Below are positions 24,795-32,086 of a stretch of 43,963 bases of DNA, in pieces. How positions within the stretch are numbered: the first letter of the stretch is position 1; every line of letters begins with the position of its first letter. The translations under genes and the position numbers were made by a program. Origin of the DNA: CAXMNX01 sp964194845 (GTDB taxonomy: Bacteria > Pseudomonadota > Alphaproteobacteria > Rhodobacterales > Rhodobacteraceae); NCBI GenBank assembly GCA_964194845.1, contig CAXMNX010000060.1:1-43963 (forward strand). Direction: 5' to 3'. The notes under the pieces are model-generated. The model was given only the letters and a program-made list of their open reading frames with translations. It ran no database searches and was not told where the DNA came from.

Positions 24795-25784
24795 ATGGCG
24801 GCAAAGCGCGCCACTAAGAAATCGACTGCCTCGAAAGAGGAATTGCTCAAGTTTTACCGCGAAATGCTGCTGATCCGCCGGTTTGAGGAAAAGGCCGGCC
24901 AGCTTTACGGAATGGGTCTGGTCGGCGGTTTTTGCCACCTCTATATCGGGCAGGAAGCGGTCGTCGTGGGGCTTGAAGCCGCCGCTGAGGAAGGCGACAG
25001 ACGCATTACCACCTATCGCGATCATGGTCACATGCTGGCGTGTGGCATGGACCCAAAGGGTGTGATGGCCGAACTTACCGGCCGCGAGGACGGGTTTTCA
25101 AAGGGCAAGGGCGGCTCGATGCACATGTTCTCGAAGGACGCCAAGTTCTATGGCGGCCACGGCATCGTCGGTGCGAATGTGCCGTTGGGCGCGGGGCTGG
25201 CCTTTGCCGACAAATATCAGGGCAACGACCGCGTGACATTCACCTATTTTGGCGATGGCGCGGCGAACCAGGGCCAAGTCTACGAGGCCTATAACATGGC
25301 CGAACTTTGGGAATTGCCGGTGATCTTCGTGATCGAGAACAACCAATACGCGATGGGGACCTCGGTGAAGCGCGCCACCAAGTCGCCGTCGCTTTGGGAG
25401 CGCGGCGCTGCCTATGGCATTCCCGGCGAAGAGGTCGACGGCATGGATGTTCTGGCAGTCAAAGCCGCAGGCGAAAAGGCCGTTAAACACTGCCGCGCCG
25501 GCAAGGGCCCCTATATCCTCGAGGTTATGACCTATCGCTATCGCGGCCATTCAATGTCGGACCCCGCCAAATACCGAACCCGCGACGAAGTGCAGAAAAT
25601 GCGCGAGGAACGCGATTCCATCGAAGCGGTCCGCAAGCGGGTTCTCGAAGCCGATCCCAAAGCCGAAGACGAGCTGAAGGCAATCGACAAGGAAATCAAA
25701 GTGATCGTAAATACCGCCGCCGAATACTCAAAAGAAAGTCCCGAGCCTGCGCTGAGCGAGCTTTGGACCGATATTTACGCCTGA
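24795..25784 (+). CDS. pdhA: Pyruvate dehydrogenase E1 component, alpha subunit
   Basis: The 329-residue alpha subunit of heterotetrameric E1, which decarboxylates pyruvate using thiamine diphosphate. The TPP motif begins YFGDGAANQGQVYEAYNMAE and ends IENNQYAMGTS. The phosphorylation-loop-like region YRYRGHSMSDPAKYRT and the channel GFCHLYIGQEA are also present. The N-terminus is basic (MAAKRATKKSTASK). It heads the pdhA-pdhB-ORF-pdhC operon; GGAGG lies ahead of the ATG. Confidence 0.97.
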   Translation: MAAKRATKKSTASKEELLKFYREMLLIRRFEEKAGQLYGMGLVGGFCHLYIGQEAVVVGLEAAAEEGDRRITTYRDHGHMLACGMDPKGVMAELTGREDGFSKGKGGSMHMFSKDAKFYGGHGIVGANVPLGAGLAFADKYQGNDRVTFTYFGDGAANQGQVYEAYNMAELWELPVIFVIENNQYAMGTSVKRATKSPSLWERGAAYGIPGEEVDGMDVLAVKAAGEKAVKHCRAGKGPYILEVMTYRYRGHSMSDPAKYRTRDEVQKMREERDSIEAVRKRVLEADPKAEDELKAIDKEIKVIVNTAAEYSKESPEPALSELWTDIYA

Positions 25785-25803
25785 GATCGGGAAGGAAGAC
25801 GAC

Positions 25804-27180
25804 ATGGCAACGGAAATTCTCATGCCGGCGCTTTCTCCCACGATGGAGGAAGGCACGCTGGCAAAATGGCTGGTGAAAGAAGGCGACACCGTGTCGTCGG
25901 GTGACATTCTGGCCGAGATCGAAACAGACAAAGCGACGATGGAATTTGAAGCGGTTGACGAGGGGACCGTTGGTAAGATCTTCGTCGCGGAAGGCACCGA
26001 GGGGGTTAAAGTGAACACTCCCATCGCGGTTCTTGTCGAAGAAGGCGAAAGCGCCGACGACATTCAGGTCTCCGCCCTTGCCCCGGCCCCCGAGCCGGGG
26101 CCTCCGCAAACACTCTCCGATCCCACCACTCAACCAGCAGCACCCGCCGCACCCAGGGCAGTCGTTTCCGTTGAACCCGACTATCCCGAAGGCACCGAAA
26201 TGGTGCCAACAACGGTGCGCGAAGCATTGCGCGACGCAATGGCCGAAGAAATGCGCCGCGACGAGACGGTTTTTCTCATGGGTGAAGAAGTTGCCCAGTA
26301 TCAGGGCGCCTATAAGATCAGCCAGGGTCTTCTCGACGAATTTGGCGAAAAGCGCGTCATCGACACGCCGATCACCGAACATGGCTTTACCGGAGTTGCC
26401 GTTGGCGCATCCTGGGGCGGGCTTCGACCCATTGTCGAGTTCATGACGTGGAACTTCGCGATGCAGGCCATCGACCACATCATCAACTCGGCGGCCAAAA
26501 CGCTTTACATGTCGGGCGGTCAGATGGGCTCGCCCATCGTATTCCGCGGAACAAACGGTGCCGCCGCCCGCGTCGGCGCCCAACACAGCCAGGATTACGC
26601 CGCGTGGTATGCTGCCGTTCCGGGCCTTTACGTTTGCCAGCCCTATTCCGCTGCTGACGCCAAAGGCCTTCTGAAAACCGCCATCCGCGACAATAACCCG
26701 GTCGTCTTTCTGGAAAACGAGATCCTCTATGGCCAGGCATTCGATGTGCCCAAGCTGGATGATTTCACCATTCCATTTGGCAAAGCACGTATCTGGCGCG
26801 AGGGCGAAGATGTCACCATCGTCAGTTGGGGCATCGGGATGAAATACGCGCTTGAAGCTGCCGATGAACTGGCCGGGGAAGGCATCGCTGCCGAGGTTAT
26901 CGACATGCGCACGCTGCGCCCGCTGGACATCGAAACGGTCGTGCGTTCGGTCCAGAAAACCAATCGCTGCGTCACAGTGGAGGAAGCCTGGCCCATCTGT
27001 TCGATGTCCGATCACATCGGGTCCGAGATCATGCGCGAGGCATTTGATTATCTCGATGCGCCGGTTCTGAAATGCACCGGCAAGGACGTTCCGATGCCCT
27101 ATGCGGCAAACCTAGAAAGGCTGGCGCTGACATCGACCAAGGAAGTCATCGACGCCGTCAAAGCTGTGACCTACCGGTAG
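25804..27180 (+). CDS. pdhB: Pyruvate dehydrogenase E1 beta subunit with N-terminal lipoyl domain
   Basis: A 458-residue fusion. Residues 1-80 are a biotinyl/lipoyl domain with the lipoylated lysine in IETDKATMEFEA (Lys43). A Pro/Ala-rich linker (about 88-125) follows, then E1 beta from about 131 (TTVREALRDAMAEEM, GEEVAQYQGAYKIS, PITEHGFTGVAVGAS, ending in the C-terminal transketolase domain). Lipoyl domains on E1 beta are known in several alphaproteobacteria and are thought to feed acetyl groups within the complex. The domain is almost identical to that of the E2 gene downstream. It starts 19 bases after pdhA. Confidence 0.96.
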   Translation: MATEILMPALSPTMEEGTLAKWLVKEGDTVSSGDILAEIETDKATMEFEAVDEGTVGKIFVAEGTEGVKVNTPIAVLVEEGESADDIQVSALAPAPEPGPPQTLSDPTTQPAAPAAPRAVVSVEPDYPEGTEMVPTTVREALRDAMAEEMRRDETVFLMGEEVAQYQGAYKISQGLLDEFGEKRVIDTPITEHGFTGVAVGASWGGLRPIVEFMTWNFAMQAIDHIINSAAKTLYMSGGQMGSPIVFRGTNGAAARVGAQHSQDYAAWYAAVPGLYVCQPYSAADAKGLLKTAIRDNNPVVFLENEILYGQAFDVPKLDDFTIPFGKARIWREGEDVTIVSWGIGMKYALEAADELAGEGIAAEVIDMRTLRPLDIETVVRSVQKTNRCVTVEEAWPICSMSDHIGSEIMREAFDYLDAPVLKCTGKDVPMPYAANLERLALTSTKEVIDAVKAVTYR

Positions 27181-27188
27181 GCGACAAA

Positions 27189-27449
27189 ATGGAGATCAAG
27201 GGCCGCGATCCGGCAACAGAAAGCTATCGCATCGTCGTCCAGGTGGACGGGCGCAATGTCACTGCGCTGGTACCTGAACGACTTGCTGCCGATTTTCGAA
27301 TGATCGGCGCGCGACCGTCGCATCAGACGGCCTATGTCTGGATTGCCGCCCACCGAGAGAAGATCGAGGCCGCAATCGCCAAGCTGGCGCGCGGATCGAC
27401 ACGCCTGAAATCGCCGTTCGACCAGATTACGCTTGTTAAGGAACACTGA
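27189..27449 (+). CDS. Small hypothetical protein between pdhB and pdhC
   Basis: An 86-residue protein starting MEIKGRDPATESYRIVVQVD, without signal peptide or TM segment. It is basic and has a pattern of short strands and a helix (HREKIEAAIAKLARGS). It lies 8 bases after pdhB and 1 base before the pdhC ATG, so it is inside the operon. I recall small ORFs at this place in other Rhodobacteraceae pdh operons, but I cannot name a family with confidence. The frame extends upstream into pdhB; the ATG at 27189 is the likely start. Confidence 0.72.
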   Translation: MEIKGRDPATESYRIVVQVDGRNVTALVPERLAADFRMIGARPSHQTAYVWIAAHREKIEAAIAKLARGSTRLKSPFDQITLVKEH

Positions 27450-27450
27450 G

Positions 27451-28734
27451 ATGCCAACCGAAATCCTCATGCCCGCGCTCTCGCCAACAATGGAAGAAGG
27501 CACGCTCGCCAAATGGCTGGTCAAGGAAGGCGATACGGTGTCGTCAGGCGATCTTCTGGCCGAGATCGAGACCGACAAGGCCACGATGGAGTTTGAGGCC
27601 GTCGACGAAGGCACGGTCGGCAAACTGCTGATTGCCGAAGGCGCGGAGGGCGTGAAAGTGAACACGCCGATCGCCGTGCTGTTGGAAGATGGCGAAAGCG
27701 CCGATGACATTCAGGCACCGGCACTCACACCAGCGGCCGCCCCGGCCAACGTGCCGGAACCTCCAGCGCCCACCGCTGCGCCAGGCACCGCCGCAGTCCA
27801 GGCCCCCGCTGCATCTTCAGCCGCAGATGGGCAGCGCATCTTCGCCACACCGCTTGCCCGAAGGATTGCCAAAGACAAAGGGCTCGACCTCACCCAGCTC
27901 AAGGGTTCCGGCCCGCACGGGCGCATCGTCAAGGCAGACGTCGAGCGTGCCAAGCCCGCAGCCAGCGCACCTGCCGCCGCGACTGCCGCCGCACCGGCCG
28001 CCGGACCCGCTGCCGATCAAATCCTCAGGATGTACGAAGGCCGCGAGTTTGAAGAGGTCAAACTTGATGGAATGCGAAAGATCATCGCCACCCGCCTGAC
28101 CGAGGCCAAACAGACGATCCCGCATTTCTATCTGCGCCGCGACATTCAGCTTGACTCGCTTCTCAAGTTCCGTGGCCAGCTGAACAAACAGCTCGAGGCC
28201 CGCGGCGTTAAGCTGAGCGTCAACGATTTCATCATCAAGGCCTGCGCCATCGCACTTCAACAGGTGCCGGATGCAAACTCGGTGTGGGCTGGTGATCGGA
28301 TGCTGAAGCTAAAGCCGTCCGATGTCGCGGTCGCCGTCGCCGTCGAAGGCGGCCTGTTCACGCCGGTCCTGAAAGACGCCGAAATGAAGTCGCTGTCGGC
28401 GCTCTCGGCGGAAATGAAAGATCTCGCGGCCCGCGCCCGCGACCGGAAATTGGCACCCGAAGAATACCAGGGCGGCAGCTTTGCCATCTCGAACCTGGGC
28501 ATGTTCGGCATCGACAACTTCGACGCAGTCATCAACCCACCGCATGGCGCAATCGTTGCTGTCGGTGCAGGCGCGAAAAAACCGGTGGTCGGTGCGGACG
28601 GCGAACTTGCGGTCGCAACGGTGATGTCCGTGACACTAAGCGTCGATCATCGGGTCATAGATGGCGCGCTCGGGGCTCAGCTTTTGGCCGCAATCAAGGA
28701 CAATCTGGAAAACCCGATTGCGATGCTGGCATGA
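27451..28734 (+). CDS. pdhC: Pyruvate dehydrogenase E2, dihydrolipoamide acetyltransferase
   Basis: The 427-residue core of the pyruvate dehydrogenase complex, transferring acetyl groups to CoA. Order: lipoyl domain 1-80 (lipoyl Lys43 in ETDKATMEF), Ala/Pro linker, peripheral-subunit-binding domain about 131-165 (FATPLARRIAKDKGLDL, GSGPHGRIVKADVE), second linker, and the catalytic domain from about 200 with the active-site SVDHRVIDGALG (His400, Asp404). AAGGA stands 9 bases before the ATG at 27451; a 6-codon longer frame is not needed. The stop overlaps the next ATG (ATGA). Confidence 0.96.
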   Translation: MPTEILMPALSPTMEEGTLAKWLVKEGDTVSSGDLLAEIETDKATMEFEAVDEGTVGKLLIAEGAEGVKVNTPIAVLLEDGESADDIQAPALTPAAAPANVPEPPAPTAAPGTAAVQAPAASSAADGQRIFATPLARRIAKDKGLDLTQLKGSGPHGRIVKADVERAKPAASAPAAATAAAPAAGPAADQILRMYEGREFEEVKLDGMRKIIATRLTEAKQTIPHFYLRRDIQLDSLLKFRGQLNKQLEARGVKLSVNDFIIKACAIALQQVPDANSVWAGDRMLKLKPSDVAVAVAVEGGLFTPVLKDAEMKSLSALSAEMKDLAARARDRKLAPEEYQGGSFAISNLGMFGIDNFDAVINPPHGAIVAVGAGAKKPVVGADGELAVATVMSVTLSVDHRVIDGALGAQLLAAIKDNLENPIAMLA

Positions 28735-29012
28735 GGGCAGCGATCCTTTTAGTTGGAGCGGCAATCGCGCTCGCGTCCTGTGCCACGGAAGTCACGACGA
28801 TCTATTCGTGCGCAGGGGCACCAACGATCGCGGCGACATACAGCGGCGATAAAGCCCAGCTAAGGTTCGGCAATGGCGAACGCCTTCAGCTACCGCTGAT
28901 TCCAAGCGAAACCGGCCAGCGATACACTGACGGCAGAGTCAGCTGGTTGGCAAGCGGACGCGATGCGCTACTGATGCGAAACGGAAATACAACGCGCTGC
29001 GACGCGCTATAG
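28731..29012 (+). CDS. MliC-like lipoprotein (lysozyme inhibitor family)
   Basis: A 93-residue predicted lipoprotein with lipobox ALASC (Cys17). The mature part fits the MliC (membrane-bound inhibitor of C-type lysozyme) pattern: TIYSCAG near the start, AQLRFGNGERLQLPL, GQRYTDGRVSWLASGRDALL and a closing cysteine (TTRC, Cys90) that may pair with Cys27. It would sit at the outer membrane facing the periplasm. Its ATG overlaps the pdhC stop by 4 bases, so it is probably read from the pdh transcript, an odd functional pairing. Ligand inhibition is inferred. Confidence 0.78.
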   Translation: MRAAILLVGAAIALASCATEVTTIYSCAGAPTIAATYSGDKAQLRFGNGERLQLPLIPSETGQRYTDGRVSWLASGRDALLMRNGNTTRCDAL

Positions 29013-29037
29013 GTCAGTCGCCGCCAGCGTCAGAAAA

Positions 29038-30108
29038 TCACTCCATCTGATATCCCGGCGTCGATTCTGAGAGCGCGACCTCGTCGTCGGTCATATCTTC
29101 GGGAACGCCTTCGAAAAGTGGTGTCGACAGGTATCTTTCGCCGGTGTCGGGCAACATGCAAAGGATGACCGATCCCTCTGGCGCTGTTTCCGCGACCTTG
29201 ACCGACGCGGCAAACGTCGCTCCGCCCGATATCCCAGCAAAAATGCCTTCCTCGGCGGCAAGCCGACGTGACCAGGCAATTCCCTCTGGTCCCGGCACCG
29301 GAATAAGATCGTCGTAGTATTTGTTGTCCAGCGCCTCTTGCATGACGTATGGAATGAAGTCTGGCGTCCATCCCTGAATTGGGTGCGGCTCGAAATTCGG
29401 ATGGCTTTCAGTCGGCTGATTATCGTCATTGCGGGTATTCACATAACCCGATGCCACCAGCGCCGCATTCGCAGGCTCGGTCAAAACGATCTTGGTCTCG
29501 GGCCGTTCTTTGCGCAATACCCGCCCAACGCCGGATAGCGTTCCCCCGGTGCCGTAACCTGTGACCAGATAGTCGAGTCTTGAACCGGCAAAATCGCCAA
29601 TGATTTCGCGCGCGGTTGTGCTTTCGTGAATATCTGGATTGTCGGGCGTCTCAAACTGGCTTGCAAAGAACCAGCCATTGGCATCGCAAAGCTCCTTCGC
29701 CTTTTGATACATCCCGAACCCCTTCTTGGCGCGCGGCGTCAGCACAACTTTTGCGCCCAGGAACCGCATCATCCGCCGCCGCTCGATCGAGAAGCTGTCG
29801 GCCATTGTCACCACCAGCGGATAGCCTTTCGCCGCACAGACCATCGCCAGACCGATGCCGGTGTTCCCCGAAGTGGCCTCAACCACCGTTTGACCAGGTG
29901 CCAATCGCCCATCACGCTCGGCGGCCTCGATGATGTTCAAGGCAAGCCGGTCTTTCACCGAACCCGCCGGATTAAAGGCTTCGAACTTGACGTAAATCGT
30001 TACGTGATCGGGCGCGATGCGGTTTACGCGGATGACCGGCGTATCGCCTATCGTATCAAGAATGCTGTCGAAGCGGCGGCCACGGCCGTTAGTTTGTCTG
30101 ATCCCCAT
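29038..30108 (-). CDS. cysK: Cysteine synthase (O-acetylserine sulfhydrylase)
   Basis: PLP enzyme making cysteine from O-acetylserine and sulfide. The 356-residue protein has the PLP lysine in NPAGSVKDRLAL (Lys52), the substrate loop EATSGNTGIGLAM (77-89), the phosphate-binding GYGTGGTLSGVGR and GISGGATFAA. It is slightly longer than E. coli CysK (323), with an acidic C-terminal extension. It follows cysE after 12 bases on the same strand, giving the two steps of cysteine synthesis as an operon; cysteine feeds the desulfurase of the suf operon. Confidence 0.94.
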   Translation of the reverse strand: MGIRQTNGRGRRFDSILDTIGDTPVIRVNRIAPDHVTIYVKFEAFNPAGSVKDRLALNIIEAAERDGRLAPGQTVVEATSGNTGIGLAMVCAAKGYPLVVTMADSFSIERRRMMRFLGAKVVLTPRAKKGFGMYQKAKELCDANGWFFASQFETPDNPDIHESTTAREIIGDFAGSRLDYLVTGYGTGGTLSGVGRVLRKERPETKIVLTEPANAALVASGYVNTRNDDNQPTESHPNFEPHPIQGWTPDFIPYVMQEALDNKYYDDLIPVPGPEGIAWSRRLAAEEGIFAGISGGATFAASVKVAETAPEGSVILCMLPDTGERYLSTPLFEGVPEDMTDDEVALSESTPGYQME

Positions 30109-30120
30109 AGAAAGATCCCC

Positions 30121-30939
30121 CTAGAATTCAGGCTCCATGCCATTCAAAATTTGATCCATCGTCAAAGAAGGCTGCGCGCAGCCCGCCTCTCCGACGGTTC
30201 GCGCCGGCACGCCAGCGACGGTTTTGTTCGGCGCGACTTCCTGCAATACAACCGAACCTGCGGCGATGCGCGAGCAATTGCCAACGCGAATGTTGCCAAG
30301 CACCTTTGCACCAGCGCCGATCAAAACGCCGTCGCCAATCTTCGGGTGCCGGTCGTCGTCTTCTTTGCCAGTACCGCCAAGCGTCACCGAATGAAGCATG
30401 GACACGTTGTCGCCGACAACCGCGGTTTCGCCGATCACAATCGAATGGGCATGGTCAATCATCAGACCCTGGCCAATGACCGCGTTCGGATGAATGTCGA
30501 TACCAAAGACCTCGCTCACCCGTGCCTGAATGAAATATGCGATGTCTTTTCGCCCGGCTTTCCAAAGCCAATGCCCGACGCGATACGCCTGAACCGCCTG
30601 AAATCCTTTGAAGAACAGCAATGGCTGCATCAGCCGATGGCAGGCCGGGTCGCGCTCGTAAATCGCGACAAGGTCAGCGCGCGCCGCCCCTCCCAACCGC
30701 CGGTCGTCGCTATAGGCTTCCTCGGCAATCTCGCGAAGGATTTGCGCCGACATCTCGGACGACGACAATTTCATCGCAATGCGATAGCTAAGCGCGCGTT
30801 CCAGCGAAGCGTGGTGAAGAATGCTCGAATGCACGAGGCCGCCGATCAATGGCTCTGCTGCGATCGCGGCGCGCGCGCCCGAGGTAATCTTGTCCCACAC
30901 AGGGTCCAGCGATGTTGGAACTAGCTTTTTCTCGGCCAT
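30121..30939 (-). CDS. cysE: Serine O-acetyltransferase
   Basis: A 272-residue acetyltransferase making O-acetylserine from serine and acetyl-CoA, the first committed step of cysteine synthesis. It has the CysE N-terminal helical domain (LVHSSILHHASLERALSYR in part), then the left-handed beta-helix with hexapeptide repeats: FGIDIHPNAVIGQGLMIDHA in part, GETAVVGDNVSMLHSVTLGG in part, DGVLIGAGAKVLGN and AAGSVVL. AAGGAT lies 7 bases before the ATG at 30939; a longer open frame upstream overlaps the divergent dksA-type gene and is rejected. Confidence 0.96.
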   Translation of the reverse strand: MAEKKLVPTSLDPVWDKITSGARAAIAAEPLIGGLVHSSILHHASLERALSYRIAMKLSSSEMSAQILREIAEEAYSDDRRLGGAARADLVAIYERDPACHRLMQPLLFFKGFQAVQAYRVGHWLWKAGRKDIAYFIQARVSEVFGIDIHPNAVIGQGLMIDHAHSIVIGETAVVGDNVSMLHSVTLGGTGKEDDDRHPKIGDGVLIGAGAKVLGNIRVGNCSRIAAGSVVLQEVAPNKTVAGVPARTVGEAGCAQPSLTMDQILNGMEPEF

Positions 30940-31029
30940 CGTCTGATCCTTGTTTTGTCCGTAACTTATACTAAAGATAGGTCGGCAAAACAAATCGCAA
31001 TGGCCGCAGGTCATTATTTTGGGGTCAGA

Positions 31030-31362
31030 ATGGATCTGGATGTATATCAAGCAGCCCTGAAAGCCGAACTTGAAGCGCTGGATCTGGAAGATTCTATGGG
31101 GGAAGATGACAGACAAACCGTTGAACTCGATCAACAATCTGTCGGGCGCCTAAGCCGTATGGATGCTTTGCAAAGGCAGGCGCTGGCACAGGCGACCGGG
31201 CGCCGAAGATCGGCGCGGCGCACGCGAATTTACGCGGCGCTTGAGCGAATGAGGCAAGGAGAGTTCGGCTATTGCCAGGATTGCGGCGAGCCGATCCCAA
31301 ATGCTCGCCTCAAGCTCGATCCCACGCTTCCAAACTGCATTGAATGCGCAACCGGTGCGTGA
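31030..31362 (+). CDS. DksA/TraR-family zinc-finger protein
   Basis: A 110-residue protein of the short DksA-like (TraR/DksA C4) family, which can bind the RNA polymerase secondary channel. The zinc finger is CxxC-X17-CxxC (YCQDCGEPIPNARL ... LPNCIEC). Unlike E. coli DksA (151 residues) the coiled coil is short, so a DksA2-like or separate role is possible. GGGG lies 5 bases before the ATG at 31030; in-frame ATGs upstream (31000, 30955) would lengthen it with non-conserved sequence. Divergent from cysE and convergent with the GTA remnant, 7 bases away. Confidence 0.86.
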   Translation: MDLDVYQAALKAELEALDLEDSMGEDDRQTVELDQQSVGRLSRMDALQRQALAQATGRRRSARRTRIYAALERMRQGEFGYCQDCGEPIPNARLKLDPTLPNCIECATGA

Positions 31363-31369
31363 CCCAGCG

Positions 31370-32086
31370 CTAAGCGCGCGGCAGCGTCAGTTCAGCAAAA
31401 TGCACGGCCAGTCTAATGGTGCCCGAACCATCGAATGACCCGCCGGTTGCCGTCAAAATCAGATCGGTTGGCGAATAATAGGCCAAAGGATTGCCGGTCA
31501 GCCCGCGCGCCCATGATCCCGTACTGACGCCAATGCCGCTGCCGTATCTGTTGCTGCTGCCAGCGACACCGATCTCAAGGCTCGCAGCCCCACCAATATT
31601 CGCCAACACAAGTCCGGTAACGCCGTAAACAATTGCATTCGCCGGAATAATTCCGGTCAAAACCGATGTAGCACCCGCCGCCACCGCGTGATCGCTCTCG
31701 ATTGACCGATGGACAAATCCAGCGCCATTTTACGTAAAGGCACCGCCGCCTTCCACCCAGTCCACACCGTCGTAGGTGACAGCGCTACCGGTATCCGACC
31801 GCCAACCGCGCCAACCAACGTTTGGCTGAACGAACAGCCACCCGCCGTTCAGAAACAGCGCAAGTTCGCCATCGTGCGCAGCCCAATCCGCCGTGGCTCC
31901 GGTTCCAACCGCATGAAGCTCACCCTCGACAGGTGCCAGCGGCGGCGTCCCGCCACCGACAGCGCCGATTGTAATTTGTGCAAACGCATCAATCCGTTGA
32001 AAGGCGTCGTTCACAGTCACATGCTTCTGCGCTTGCGCCGGTTGCACAAGCGGCAAACCAAGTATTGCAGTTTCAGACATCGACAT
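31370..32086 (-). pseudogene. DUF2793 phage/GTA-associated tail protein, interrupted by an in-frame TAA
   Basis: The N-terminal part (32086-31733, 118 residues, MSMSETAILGLPLVQPAQAQKHVTVND in part) is a clear DUF2793 domain, found next to GTA gene 15 in Rhodobacteraceae. A TAA at 31732-31730 stops the frame, but the same frame continues open to 31370 with NGAGFVHRSIESDHAV and then a C-terminal domain (IIPANAIVYGVTGL, GSSNRYGSGIGVSTGS, LILTATGGSFDGSG, RLAVHF) of the type that ends longer DUF2793 proteins. So this looks like one gene with a nonsense codon, possibly also shortened in the middle. Alternatively both pieces are made separately (GTG at 31684). It overlaps the chimeric tail gene by 14 bases. 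Confidence 0.7.

Noticed and set aside
25696..27015. 439-residue open frame on the minus strand across pdhB
   Set aside because: It mirrors the codon structure of pdhB, has no ribosome site or recognisable domain, and the plus-strand gene is beyond doubt.
29626..30924. 432-residue open frame on the plus strand across cysK and cysE
   Set aside because: Antisense shadow of two clear minus-strand genes; composition is rich in Arg/His as expected for a shadow frame.
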